Positions 8,389 through 16,414 of a stretch of DNA of 64,000 nucleotides are shown piece after piece (position 1 is the stretch's first letter; each line of letters starts with the position of its first letter). The stretch lies in NCBI GenBank assembly GCA_038749595.1, contig JBCDHW010000007.1:62001-126000 (forward strand), read 5' to 3'. Made by a program: the position numbers and the translations under genes. Below the pieces are notes generated by a model that worked only from the letters and a program-made list of their open reading frames with translations, was not told the DNA's origin and ran no database searches. Source of the stretch: Parvularcula sp038749595 (lineage in GTDB: Bacteria; Pseudomonadota; Alphaproteobacteria; Caulobacterales; Parvularculaceae).

Positions 8389-8401
8389 TGGCGCTTGGCA
8401 C
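8389..8401 (+). repeat. Right copy of 13-bp direct repeat, candidate attachment site
   Basis: Second copy of TGGCGCTTGGCAC, five kilobases from the left copy and lying immediately outside the integrase remnant. See the left copy at 3249. Confidence 0.4.
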
Positions 8402-8495
8402 TGACACAAACTGTTCAGTATAACGATTATTTCTGTATAGGGAGCGATTTCTCGTCTTCACGCAGCACTTTGGAGCGGCGGCGCCGTATGCAGCG

Positions 8496-9623
8496 CTATC
8501 CGTCGGCGTCGTAAGCGTTCTCTTCGCTGAAAACGCGTAAGGTTGCCTGGAGTTTTGCCTTTTCAATATTCCGGGTAATGAACACAATCCGTGACCGCCG
8601 ATCGTCGCTCGGCCAGGTGTCCAGCGTTTCGATGGGGTGGATAATGTGCTGGACGCCGTGCACCACAATGGGTCCGGGTGCCCCCTTTACGTTGATCATC
8701 GCTTTCATGCGCAGAAGATCAGCGCCGCCGAGGGCTAGAAGCTCCTGGAACCAACGCTCGAGACCGTCGCGGCCTACAGGCTCGTCGATGGTCAGGCAAA
8801 CGGCATGAATGTCCGTATCATGACGATTCACATCATGGTGATGGTCATGGTGGTGATGATCGTAGTCATGCGCGTCTCCGTGGTGATGGCCGTGATCATG
8901 GGGCTCAGCGTACGCCTCCTCTTTCAGCCAATTCTGCACGTCGATGCTCTTGGTCAGAGGGTCATAGAGGCCAGCGCCGTCAAGTGCGCTTGGCGCGACA
9001 ACGCCGTGTTGTGCACGCACTTGTGCCGCAGCAGGATTGAGCGCGCGGAGGCGCTCCTGCAGCTGGTCCAACGTATGCTGATCAACGAGATCGCCCTTGG
9101 TTACAACAATCCGATCGGCCACGGCGGCTTGTTTCACCGCCTCGACCTGGCGATCGAGCGTCGCCATCCCGTTGGCGGCGTCCACCATCGTGATCACCCC
9201 GTCGAGGCGATAGCGCTTCGTCACCGCAGGCTCACTCATCAGTGTGTGGAGGATCGGCGCCGGATCAGCGAGGCCCGTCGTCTCGATCACCACGCGGTCG
9301 AACCACGGCTTTCCGTCACGGGCAAAGCGCCACGGCGCCTCGCGCAAGGTCTTGGCCAGGTCACCCCGGATCGTACAGCAGAGACAGCCGCTCGACATCG
9401 CGATCATCACGTCATCGCTGACAGGGATGACAAGGTCGTGATCGAGGGCGATTTCCCCAAATTCGTTGACGATCACCAGGGTCCGACCAAATTCAGGCTG
9501 CTGCATCAGATGGTTAAGGACGGTGGTCTTCCCGGCCCCCAGAAAACCCGTGAGCACCGAGATCGGAAAGCGCACAGGACCGTCTTTGCGCTTTCGCGGC
9601 GCTGTCCCCGTCAATGTGCTCAC
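8496..9623 (-). CDS. COG0523/CobW-family GTPase metallochaperone
   Basis: 375 residues. The N-terminal G domain has Walker A GFLGAGKTT (about residue 25), the family metal-binding CxCC motif (SGCLCCTIRGDL, about residue 80), a switch/Walker B region (VVIETTGLADPAPI) and a TKGD base-recognition motif. A long His/Asp-rich linker (about residues 245-275, runs such as HDHGHHHGDAHDYDHHHH) probably binds zinc. The C-terminal CobW_C domain follows (DLLRMKAMINVKG, VVHGVQHIIHP). The family delivers metal, often zinc, to client enzymes using GTP. It is transcribed divergently from hisI, whose product needs zinc, which suggests but does not prove a client relation. Metal specificity cannot be read from sequence. 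Confidence 0.9.
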   Translation of the reverse strand: MSTLTGTAPRKRKDGPVRFPISVLTGFLGAGKTTVLNHLMQQPEFGRTLVIVNEFGEIALDHDLVIPVSDDVMIAMSSGCLCCTIRGDLAKTLREAPWRFARDGKPWFDRVVIETTGLADPAPILHTLMSEPAVTKRYRLDGVITMVDAANGMATLDRQVEAVKQAAVADRIVVTKGDLVDQHTLDQLQERLRALNPAAAQVRAQHGVVAPSALDGAGLYDPLTKSIDVQNWLKEEAYAEPHDHGHHHGDAHDYDHHHHDHHHDVNRHDTDIHAVCLTIDEPVGRDGLERWFQELLALGGADLLRMKAMINVKGAPGPIVVHGVQHIIHPIETLDTWPSDDRRSRIVFITRNIEKAKLQATLRVFSEENAYDADG

Positions 9624-9766
9624 GGTTGGGCCTCCTTTGCCCTAGCGGCCAGCACCGGGCTTGCGTGCACGGGCTGGTGCGCCATAACCCCCTCCACCAG
9701 GTGTCCTTTTCGCGCGCAACGTCCTAACTTTGCGTCGCCCATGACAAAAGAGCGAGACAAAACCCA

Positions 9767-10270
9767 GTGACCAACGAGACGGCCAGCCCGAGCCCCGTCG
9801 GGCCCTTCGCAAAACGAGAGACCGTGGAGCAGGTTGAAGAGGGCAGCGTTCTCGCGCCGCGCTTCGACGACAATGGCCTCATCCCCTGCGTCACCACCGA
9901 CGCGGCGTCCGGCGAGGTGTTGATGCTCGGCTATATGAATGCCGAAGCGCTGCAACTGACGATGTCCACCGGTGAAGCGCACTATTGGAGCCGGGCCAGC
10001 CAGCGCCTTTGGCATAAAGGCGCCACCAGCGGCTTGACCCAAAAGGTCGTGGAAATGCGCATCGACGACGACCAAGATGCCGTGTGGCTGCGGGTCGATG
10101 TCGCCGGTTCAGGCGCCAGCTGCCACGTCGGCTACCGCTCGTGCTTTTATCGCGCGGTGGAGATCGGTCAGCCCGCCGACGCGCCAGCCCAGCTAACGTT
10201 CACTGAGGACGATAAGACGTTCGATCCTGAGGCTGTCTACGGCGACGCACCCAACCCGACGCAGCTTTGA
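9767..10270 (+). CDS. hisI: Phosphoribosyl-AMP cyclohydrolase
   Basis: 167 residues, GTG start at 9767. HisI opens the adenine ring of phosphoribosyl-AMP in the third step of histidine synthesis and acts as a homodimer using Zn and Mg. Diagnostic parts are VLMLGYMNAEAL, HYWSRASQRLWHKGATSG, the Mg-binding Asp cluster (MRIDDDQDAVWL) and the zinc ligands in ASCHVGYRSCFYR. It is monofunctional: no HisE pyrophosphohydrolase domain follows. The N-terminal 30 residues are an extension common in alphaproteobacteria. No other his gene is nearby, so this copy is isolated, next to a divergent COG0523 gene. Confidence 0.93.
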   Translation: MTNETASPSPVGPFAKRETVEQVEEGSVLAPRFDDNGLIPCVTTDAASGEVLMLGYMNAEALQLTMSTGEAHYWSRASQRLWHKGATSGLTQKVVEMRIDDDQDAVWLRVDVAGSGASCHVGYRSCFYRAVEIGQPADAPAQLTFTEDDKTFDPEAVYGDAPNPTQL

Positions 10271-10347
10271 CGAGGGCTCAAGCACAAGAATCGACACATG
10301 ATTGGATGCCGGCAGTCGCTGCGGAGCGTGCGCGTGCGTTCTGATCT

Positions 10348-10361
10348 TTTGTGATCACAAA
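10348..10361. promoter_or_regulatory. 14-bp perfect palindrome upstream of sbtA
   Basis: TTTGTGATCACAAA lies about 90 bases before the sbtA start. Perfect palindromes of this size are candidate operator sites for a dimeric regulator. The half-site TGTGA resembles CRP, but the spacing is wrong for a CRP site. The regulator is unknown. Confidence 0.3.
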
Positions 10362-10453
10362 GCGTTCAGTACACAGCAAGCCTTCGCCGTCTGATCCTTC
10401 TGGTCCAGACCGAAAGGTCGGCTGAGGTTCCACCCGTCAGGCTTGAGGTTGCC

Positions 10454-11467
10454 ATGGATTTTGCGCTGTCGTTTGGCGAGAGTTTTTTAGGGCAGATCCG
10501 CTCCCCGACCCTGGCGTTCTTGCTGGGCGGGATGGCCCTCGCGGCGTCGGGAAGCCGCCTGTCCATCCCCGACGCCATCTACCGCTTCATCGTCTTCATG
10601 CTGTTGATGTCGATCGGGCTCGAAGGCGGGATGGAAATCCGCGAGGCCAATCTCGGCGAGCTGGCGCTGCCTGCTCTGTTTGCGGCGGTGACGGGTTGCG
10701 GCTGCGTGCTCATCGGCCTCGTCGCGCTCACCAGGCTTCCCGGGCTTCAACGCGCGGATGCCCTGGCCACCGCAGGTCTCTTTGGCGCCGTCAGCGCCTC
10801 GACACTGGCCGCTGCGATGATTGTGCTGGATGAACGCGCGATCGGTTTCGAAGCCTGGGCCCCTGCCCTCTACCCGTTCATGGACATTCCCGCCTTGGTC
10901 CTCGCGATTGTGCTGGCAAGAATGGGCCAGACAAACGCGGATCCTGTCAGCACAAAGAAGACCAGCGCTGTCACCATTCGCAGCGTCGTTGTCGACAGCC
11001 TTCAGGGCTCGGCGCTGTCCGCTCTGATCCTCGGCATGGTGCTCGGCGTTGTCGCTGATCCTGCGTCCGTGCACGAAGAGTTCTACGATCCGTTGTTCCG
11101 CGGCTTTCTCTCGATCCTGATGCTGGTCATGGGAATGGAGGCATGGTCGCGCCTTGCCGAGCTGCGGAGGGTTGCGCACTGGTACGTGCTCTATGCGATT
11201 GCCGCGCCGATTGTGCACGGATTGATCGGCTTTGGGTTGGGGTGGATCGCCCATGAGACTGTCGGCTTCAGCCCAGGCGGGGTCATCATCCTGGCCGTCA
11301 TCGCCGCCTCGAATTCCGACATTTCCGGCCCACCCACCCTGCGCGCTGGCATTCCCAGCGCCAATCCGGCGGCCTATATTGGCTCATCGACCAGTGTCGG
11401 AACCCCGGTCGCCATCGCGGTCTGCATCCCCCTGTTTGTCGCTCTCGCAGAACGCGTCTTTGTCTAG
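10454..11467 (+). CDS. sbtA: SbtA-family sodium-dependent bicarbonate transporter
   Basis: 337 residues with about ten hydrophobic segments arranged as two inverted halves, the family's usual length. The C-terminal signature (ASNSDISGPPTLRAGIPSAN, then AYIGSSTSVGTPVAIA) is characteristic of SbtA/DUF897 permeases, and the N-terminal FLLGGMALAASGSRLSIPD also fits. In cyanobacteria SbtA imports bicarbonate with sodium across the inner membrane. The next gene encodes its PII-like partner SbtB. Nothing in the window indicates photosynthesis or carboxysomes, so here it probably feeds bicarbonate to anabolic carboxylases; that is inference. Confidence 0.93.
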   Translation: MDFALSFGESFLGQIRSPTLAFLLGGMALAASGSRLSIPDAIYRFIVFMLLMSIGLEGGMEIREANLGELALPALFAAVTGCGCVLIGLVALTRLPGLQRADALATAGLFGAVSASTLAAAMIVLDERAIGFEAWAPALYPFMDIPALVLAIVLARMGQTNADPVSTKKTSAVTIRSVVVDSLQGSALSALILGMVLGVVADPASVHEEFYDPLFRGFLSILMLVMGMEAWSRLAELRRVAHWYVLYAIAAPIVHGLIGFGLGWIAHETVGFSPGGVIILAVIAASNSDISGPPTLRAGIPSANPAAYIGSSTSVGTPVAIAVCIPLFVALAERVFV

Positions 11468-11498
11468 GCCAAAGCGGCCGCTGTGTACGGAGGATCCT

Positions 11499-11813
11499 AT
11501 GTTTCATCCCGTGACCAAAATCACGATCATTGCCGAGCGTCTCCTGCAAAAGCGCCTCATCCAGATGATCGAGGACGCAGGCGCCAAGGGCTACACCATC
11601 GTCGAAGGAAGCGGAAAAGGTGAGCACTTCACCCGAACCGGCGACCGCGCGGCCGTTGTTCACGCCTTTTCGATCATCCGCATCGAAGCGATCTTCGCCG
11701 AGGACAGCACGGCGCGGTCCGTCGCCGAGAACATCACCGAAGCCTTCTTCAAAGACTACTCGGGGCTCGTCTACCTCTCGCCTATCGAAGTCTTGCGCAA
11801 AGAGAAGTTCTAG
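11499..11813 (+). CDS. sbtB: SbtB-like PII signalling protein
   Basis: 104 residues. I use ATG 11499 because GGAGGATCCT precedes it and the frame upstream lies inside sbtA. The ferredoxin-like PII fold is visible: beta1 TKITIIAERLL, the T-loop region (TIVEGSGKGEHF), then VHAFSIIRIEAIFAED and the C-terminal VYLSPIEVLRKEKF. SbtB trimers bind adenine nucleotides such as AMP and cAMP and plug or regulate SbtA. The redox-active CGPxGC tail of some cyanobacterial SbtB proteins is absent. Thirty-one bases separate it from sbtA, so the two form an operon. Confidence 0.88.
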   Translation: MFHPVTKITIIAERLLQKRLIQMIEDAGAKGYTIVEGSGKGEHFTRTGDRAAVVHAFSIIRIEAIFAEDSTARSVAENITEAFFKDYSGLVYLSPIEVLRKEKF

Positions 11814-11834
11814 AACCCTCTCTCGGTCAGAGAC

Positions 11835-12920
11835 TTAGCCGCGCGTGAAGCTGAGCCTCGCCCACACGCCGCGGTCCGCCTGACCCCGGCACGCCATAAA
11901 TTCCCGTTCGCCCGGATCCATCGCAACGACGGCGTTGGTCGTCGCCCCCGACTGATCCTCAGCAAACCGATTAATGCTCAAACGCCCGTCCGACCGGTCA
12001 GAGAACATCGCGATGAGCCCATCAACATTGTGCGCATCCGATTGACCAAGAAGCTTCCGCATACGGTCAAACCGAGCGTGGGTACTTTCCGAGAGATCGG
12101 TCTCGAACCGCTTATTCTCATCAAACAAACAATGGTTCGACCGAACCAAGGATCCCTCCTGGGTCGTCCGTTTGTTCGCCGCGGTTGGGGTGCGCTCCCA
12201 CTCCACCGCTTGGTGCGCATCGCCAATCCAATAGGAATGACTGCCCGCGACCGGCGCATGCTCCACCACCGCGCTCGCCGCATCCAGGGACGGCTGGCGC
12301 AGCGCCAGGTGCAGCACGGAGAGATAAGGAATGCCCACCCGGGCGCCCCGCGTCTTAAGGTTCGTGGTGCCCACCGTCACGCCGTGCTGGTTCATCCCCA
12401 TCAAGGTCTGGCATCCCGCGCAGGTCACCGTCCATGTCTCGGGCCCATCGTCCGGGAGCTGATGAAGCGCGACAACGTACTTCACATCAGGGCCGTTGAG
12501 GTCCCATGTCTGTCCCTGGAGCGCACGGCCGCTCTCCGTGATCCCGGGCGGCAGCAGTGCGGAGGTGCACCCCTCATCCTCCAGCACGGGCGGTTCGCCC
12601 GGCAAGGTGATGATATCGCGAATGTCGGTCATGTTCGCCACCGTGTACAGACGAACGGTATCGACCTGGGCACCCTCAGCGATCGACAGATGCTCGCGAT
12701 GCCCGACCGGATCAAAATCGCGCAGGCGGTCCAAGCACTGCGCGCCCGCTTCGTACAAACCATCTGTACTGGGATAGCCCCGCTCAAGCAGGTGCTCTTC
12801 GACAGCGGCAACACGTTGCGCGACGAAGTCTTGGATAAGATCGCGGCAAAGCTGCCCGTACTGGGCGCCCATGTCTTCGGGGGAGCCCGTCACCGTGAAA
12901 TGTGGAAGCTCCAACGTCAT
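11835..12920 (-). CDS. C45-family autoproteolytic acyltransferase/amidohydrolase
   Basis: 361 residues, related to acyl-CoA:6-aminopenicillanate acyltransferase and other C45 N-terminal nucleophile enzymes. The probable nucleophile is Cys118 in EDEGCTSALL; cleavage before it would produce the active form. Other family parts are GQTWDLNG, the NQHGVTVGTTNL segment, and RSNHCLFD. There is no signal peptide, so it is likely cytoplasmic. Its substrate cannot be inferred; relatives act on small amides such as acyl-amino acids. It converges on sbtB with 21 bases between stops and is downstream of the carbonic anhydrase candidate on the same strand (148 bases). Confidence 0.85.
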   Translation of the reverse strand: MTLELPHFTVTGSPEDMGAQYGQLCRDLIQDFVAQRVAAVEEHLLERGYPSTDGLYEAGAQCLDRLRDFDPVGHREHLSIAEGAQVDTVRLYTVANMTDIRDIITLPGEPPVLEDEGCTSALLPPGITESGRALQGQTWDLNGPDVKYVVALHQLPDDGPETWTVTCAGCQTLMGMNQHGVTVGTTNLKTRGARVGIPYLSVLHLALRQPSLDAASAVVEHAPVAGSHSYWIGDAHQAVEWERTPTAANKRTTQEGSLVRSNHCLFDENKRFETDLSESTHARFDRMRKLLGQSDAHNVDGLIAMFSDRSDGRLSINRFAEDQSGATTNAVVAMDPGEREFMACRGQADRGVWARLSFTRG

Positions 12921-13068
12921 ATCCGCCTCATGTGATCCTAAAGTGCGTCCCGCGGAGACCTCGATTCGTCAGGGTCCCCATCCCACGCTCTTAGGAACAA
13001 AGGCGGCGGTCGCGTCAAGGCCCCGAAAAGGACCCCGCCATGACCGCCCCGACTTCTCTTGTTGCTGG

Positions 13069-13548
13069 TTAAGACGACGCGCGGCCGACTTCACCAATCG
13101 GAGGCAACCACGTCAATGACGAGTGGTGCAGAGAGATCAGCACACGCCCACTCAACTTATGATACGCGAACGTATAATCAGCACGCGTCGCATTTCCGTC
13201 GCCATCGACGAAGGTATAGTGGCCCATATCCTTGTAGCCCAAGCCGCCTGCCTTCAAAACCGGCCCAACAGCACTTTGAAACTCAACACTCTTCCACCCG
13301 CGGTTGAGAAAGCCATCGTCGTGGGGATAGTCCGGGTCACCGCCGATAAAATAAGACCGCGCACCGGCCACGTCGATCCGGATCACGTCGGCAAGCGTCG
13401 GTTTGAACAGCAGCGGTTCATCGGCACCGCCAAAATCATAGAGCGCAAGAAGGTTCTCGACGTCTTGCTCTGTCACGTATTTCGCCCAAGACCGTTGCGC
13501 AGCGACGACTTCGGCTTTCGTCATTGGCTCGTAGGTGCGTTTACTCAT
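13069..13548 (-). CDS. COG4337 protein, likely iota-class carbonic anhydrase
   Basis: 159 residues with a SnoaL/CaMKII-association-like cone fold. The order of conserved pieces matches the iota-class carbonic anhydrases as I remember them: AAQRSWAKY near the start, LLFKPTLAD (about 47-54), SYFIGGD (65-71), DDGFLNRGWKSVEF (77-90), YTFVDGDG, ADYTFAY and the C-terminal LHHSS motif (140-144). Members hydrate CO2; some have been described as working without a bound metal through Thr, Tyr and Ser residues. There is no signal peptide, so it would act in the cytoplasm. SbtA/SbtB lie two genes away. Assay would be needed to prove activity. Confidence 0.75.
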   Translation of the reverse strand: MSKRTYEPMTKAEVVAAQRSWAKYVTEQDVENLLALYDFGGADEPLLFKPTLADVIRIDVAGARSYFIGGDPDYPHDDGFLNRGWKSVEFQSAVGPVLKAGGLGYKDMGHYTFVDGDGNATRADYTFAYHKLSGRVLISLHHSSLTWLPPIGEVGRASS

Positions 13549-14037
13549 GGGTACACTTTCCTCAACAGTTTACCCCAGCCTGCAACGCCAAAAGCCCCGC
13601 GTCCACAAAAAGCCGCTGTCCTAACGCAGCTGCCCCGCCAGCATTGTCGCCCCAGAGGCGCATGCCTCCCCCGACGCGGCTCCACCCCGCCGCACGCCAA
13701 CAGCAAGAGAGCCCGCCCAACGGACCAAAAACTGCGCGCCAATTGCCCGCGTTCAAAGAAACACGAAGCCGGGTGTCGCCAAAGCGAAGCTGCGTCTAAA
13801 AAGACTCAGCTCTAAGTCGAAAATCAAGGCGATCGACCGGTCGCCGGGCGAAAAGCCCGTCCCATTGGAAGCGACATGAGCCGCGATGCGCCTTCCCTGT
13901 CTTGTCGCGCGTGTTTCGATTTTTCTAAACGTCGTTCGTGGGCGGATCGACATACTGGACGTAACGTGCCGTGCTTGCGCCAGGACAGGCTCGATGGCAG
14001 TCTTGTGAACAGCTTTCTTAGAATTAAGGGTAAGCGG
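13549..14037. other. Gap with no supported gene
   Basis: This stretch separates the divergent carbonic anhydrase candidate and the DUF2891 gene. Open frames in it are Arg/Pro-rich and have no recognisable domain. It presumably holds both promoters. The DUF2891 frame stays open upstream to 13876, but that extension lacks a ribosome binding site. Confidence 0.5.
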
Positions 14038-15147
14038 ATGATACGCGAATGGGCGGCGCTTGGGTTCGCATTGATGGTGGCAGGGTGCGCCGAAACTGCC
14101 GGTGAGACGGCTTCATCTGAGGCGCGTCCCGAGCCTGTAACCGTGCAGGATCGGTTCGCCATTCTCGCGCTTGATTGTGTGCATAAGGAATATCCAAACA
14201 AGATCTCTCACGTGATGCAGTCGGGTGACGATGCACGGCCGCCGCATGTGCTGACGCCTGCATTCTATGGCTGTTTTGACTGGCACTCGTCTGTACACGG
14301 TCATTGGCTTTTAGCACGGACACTGAACACCAATCCAGACAGCGTGCTGGCGCCTTCGATCCGGACAGCCCTAGCCAAGAGTCTGACCACGGAGAATTTG
14401 GCGGGTGAGCTGGCTTACTATGAAGGGCCTGGCCGGGCGGCGTTTGAACGGCCCTACGGCCTCGCGTGGTACCTGCAGCTGGTGGCCGAGCTTGACCAAA
14501 GCGATGACCGCGAGCTGGCAGCTTGGCGCGAGACCCTCCGCCCGCTGGAAGAGGCTATCGTGGCGCAGATTGAGGGGTGGTTGCCGAAGCTGGTCTATCC
14601 CATTCGTTTGGGTACGCATAATCAATCCGCTTTCGCGTTCGGCCTCATGATCGATTATGCGCGCCAGGTGGGTGATGACGGGTTTGAGAAGGCCTTGCTG
14701 GCGAAAAGCCGTGACTTCTACCTTGGCGATGAGAATTGCCCGATGGCGTATGAGCCGTCTGGGGAAGACTTTCTTTCGCCTTGCCTGATGGAGGCGGACT
14801 TGATGCGCCGTGTTCTGCCTACAGATGAGTATGCCGAATGGCTTTCAGCGTTCCTGCCGGACATCCCCACCGACGGCTCGGCGGATTGGTTGGAGCCGGG
14901 CGTGGTGCTCGATGCCTCGGATGGGAAGCTGGTGCACCTTGACGGGGTCAACTTATCGCGCGCTTGGGCCTTGGCCGGTATTGCCCAAGGTCTGCCTACG
15001 GATGACCCGCGGATCCCCGCCCTGTTGGCCTCGTCCCAGCGCCACAGCGCGCTCGGCCAAGCCTCTGTTTCCGCAGAGCATTACGCCGGTAGCCACTGGC
15101 TGGCGAGCTTTGCGACCTATTTGATCTCCGAGCGCGGCTTGCAATAG
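14038..15147 (+). CDS. DUF2891-domain lipoprotein
   Basis: 369 residues from ATG 14038, preceded by AAGGGTAAG; the start is favoured because it begins a lipoprotein signal (MIREWAALGFALMVAGC) with lipobox VAGC. The mature protein is the helical DUF2891 domain (alpha/alpha-toroid-like), with FYGCFDWHSSVHGHWLLAR, a motif typical of the family, then RPYGLAWYLQLVAEL, LGTHNQSAFAFGLM and HYAGSHWLASFATYL at the end. The biochemical role is not established; His/Asp-rich patches suggest an enzyme or binding site. The protein would sit in the periplasm, anchored to a membrane. It converges with the AraC regulator gene, with stops 11 bases apart. Confidence 0.85.
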   Translation: MIREWAALGFALMVAGCAETAGETASSEARPEPVTVQDRFAILALDCVHKEYPNKISHVMQSGDDARPPHVLTPAFYGCFDWHSSVHGHWLLARTLNTNPDSVLAPSIRTALAKSLTTENLAGELAYYEGPGRAAFERPYGLAWYLQLVAELDQSDDRELAAWRETLRPLEEAIVAQIEGWLPKLVYPIRLGTHNQSAFAFGLMIDYARQVGDDGFEKALLAKSRDFYLGDENCPMAYEPSGEDFLSPCLMEADLMRRVLPTDEYAEWLSAFLPDIPTDGSADWLEPGVVLDASDGKLVHLDGVNLSRAWALAGIAQGLPTDDPRIPALLASSQRHSALGQASVSAEHYAGSHWLASFATYLISERGLQ

Positions 15148-15158
15148 CGGATCGCGGT

Positions 15159-16253
15159 TTAGCCGTTGGCCAACGTCGTTCCCTTCGATGCTTCGGGCGG
15201 TGTCGGAACTTGCGTGTTATGCTTTCTGTACTCGGATGGTGTGATGCCTGCCGCTGATTTAAACGCGCGGTTGAACGTGGAGAGGGTCTGAAAGCCGCAA
15301 TCCATCGCAATTGTCAGTATAGGGAGGCCTACCAATGCAGGATCTGCGAGCTTGGCCTGCGCATGCTCGATGCGATAGCCGTTCACAAATGCGGCGAAGT
15401 TTCGATAGCCTAGGGTCGTGTTGATCAGCTTACGGAGTTGGTGTTCCTGCAAACGCAGACGCTCGCTTAAACCTCTAATCGTCAGATCGGCTTCCAGGAA
15501 GGCCTCCTTCTCGACCATCTCCTGCATCAAGCGATCGAAGGCCAGCTGGTCCTTGGGATCGAGAGCAGACGTTCCGGTGGGCGCGGTTTGAGCCTCTGGC
15601 GCACGTTCGCTGTGGGTCAGGAAAGCAGGCCGTAGGCTGACCAATGCACAGAACGTCCAGAGCACCATAGGAAGAGCGAGAGCATGGCCGATGAACGTCT
15701 CGGCCTCAGGCCCGAGCTCCATCAGCTCAGAAGCGGCAGAAATGAGTCCGGTCACGGCGATCAACGCGACAATCAGCACACGCCCTTGCCGCCGCTTTTC
15801 CACAAGATCCTCGCGCCAGCCGCGGAGCGCCGATAAGCCCAAATGGGCGATGCATCCGAGCGTGACCACGTAGGTTCCGATATAGTGGAACTCATGGAAC
15901 GGCACCGCCACGCCGAGCGCCCGCAGCCACCAGCCGATCTTCATCAAGCAACTCAGGGCAAGCACCACCCAGAGCGGAGGGGTCATCCGAAAGTCGTCAT
16001 TGAGGACGGCGAGGCCGAACAACCAGACTGAAGCAGGCGCGACGATGCCGAAGAAACCGCCGATGATCGTCACAGCTTCGGGCGCCTGAAAAGCGCTCGG
16101 AAGCGATGCAAAACCATGGCCGATCGAGGCAACGGCGAGCACCATGCCAAGACGCACCGCGGGGCCGTTCACGTTATCACGCAGCGCCAAGGCCAACAAA
16201 ACAGCCAGCAAAATGAGAACGGGAAACCGAACCAGAGCATCGGCGAGAAGCAT
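15159..16253 (-). CDS. Membrane-anchored AraC-family transcription regulator
   Basis: 364 residues. Residues 1-215 contain about seven hydrophobic segments (FPVLILLAVLLALAL, MVLAVASIGHGFASL, PLWVVLALSCLMKIGWWL and others). A linker follows, then an AraC/XylS DNA-binding domain (about 255-350) with two helix-turn-helices: LTIRGLSERLRLQEHQLRKLIN and LTIAMDCGFQTLSTFNRAFKSAAGITPSEYRK. This architecture is a one-component membrane sensor. It is transcribed divergently from the serine hydrolase gene (161 bases between starts), which is a plausible target, but no operator was identified. Confidence 0.88.
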   Translation of the reverse strand: MLLADALVRFPVLILLAVLLALALRDNVNGPAVRLGMVLAVASIGHGFASLPSAFQAPEAVTIIGGFFGIVAPASVWLFGLAVLNDDFRMTPPLWVVLALSCLMKIGWWLRALGVAVPFHEFHYIGTYVVTLGCIAHLGLSALRGWREDLVEKRRQGRVLIVALIAVTGLISAASELMELGPEAETFIGHALALPMVLWTFCALVSLRPAFLTHSERAPEAQTAPTGTSALDPKDQLAFDRLMQEMVEKEAFLEADLTIRGLSERLRLQEHQLRKLINTTLGYRNFAAFVNGYRIEHAQAKLADPALVGLPILTIAMDCGFQTLSTFNRAFKSAAGITPSEYRKHNTQVPTPPEASKGTTLANG

Positions 16254-16414
16254 CGTCAGTCCTTGTTGGAATGCTTGGAATCTGTGGGCATGTTTTGAGC
16301 ACGCAGAACTGAAAAATGCTGTGCAATTTCGAAAATGCGCGTGTTTTCTGTGTGCTTGCGTAGCCTAAAGCCGGGCGCGCGTTGCACACGGGGCGTCTCA
16401 AACGGAGTGAAACC

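Noticed and set aside
8210..8668. 152-codon minus-strand frame as a complete gene
   Set aside because: Its upstream half overlaps the 3' end of the COG0523 gene in another frame; only the integrase-like block was retained, as a remnant.
9624..9766. Zur box between the metallochaperone gene and hisI
   Set aside because: I searched for GTTAT/ATAAC-type palindromes and found none convincing.
8805..9770. 321-codon plus-strand frame
   Set aside because: Runs antisense to the COG0523 gene, and its translation is a shadow of the His-rich region and G domain.
12030..12935. 301-codon plus-strand frame
   Set aside because: Antisense to the C45 hydrolase, which has a complete family pattern.
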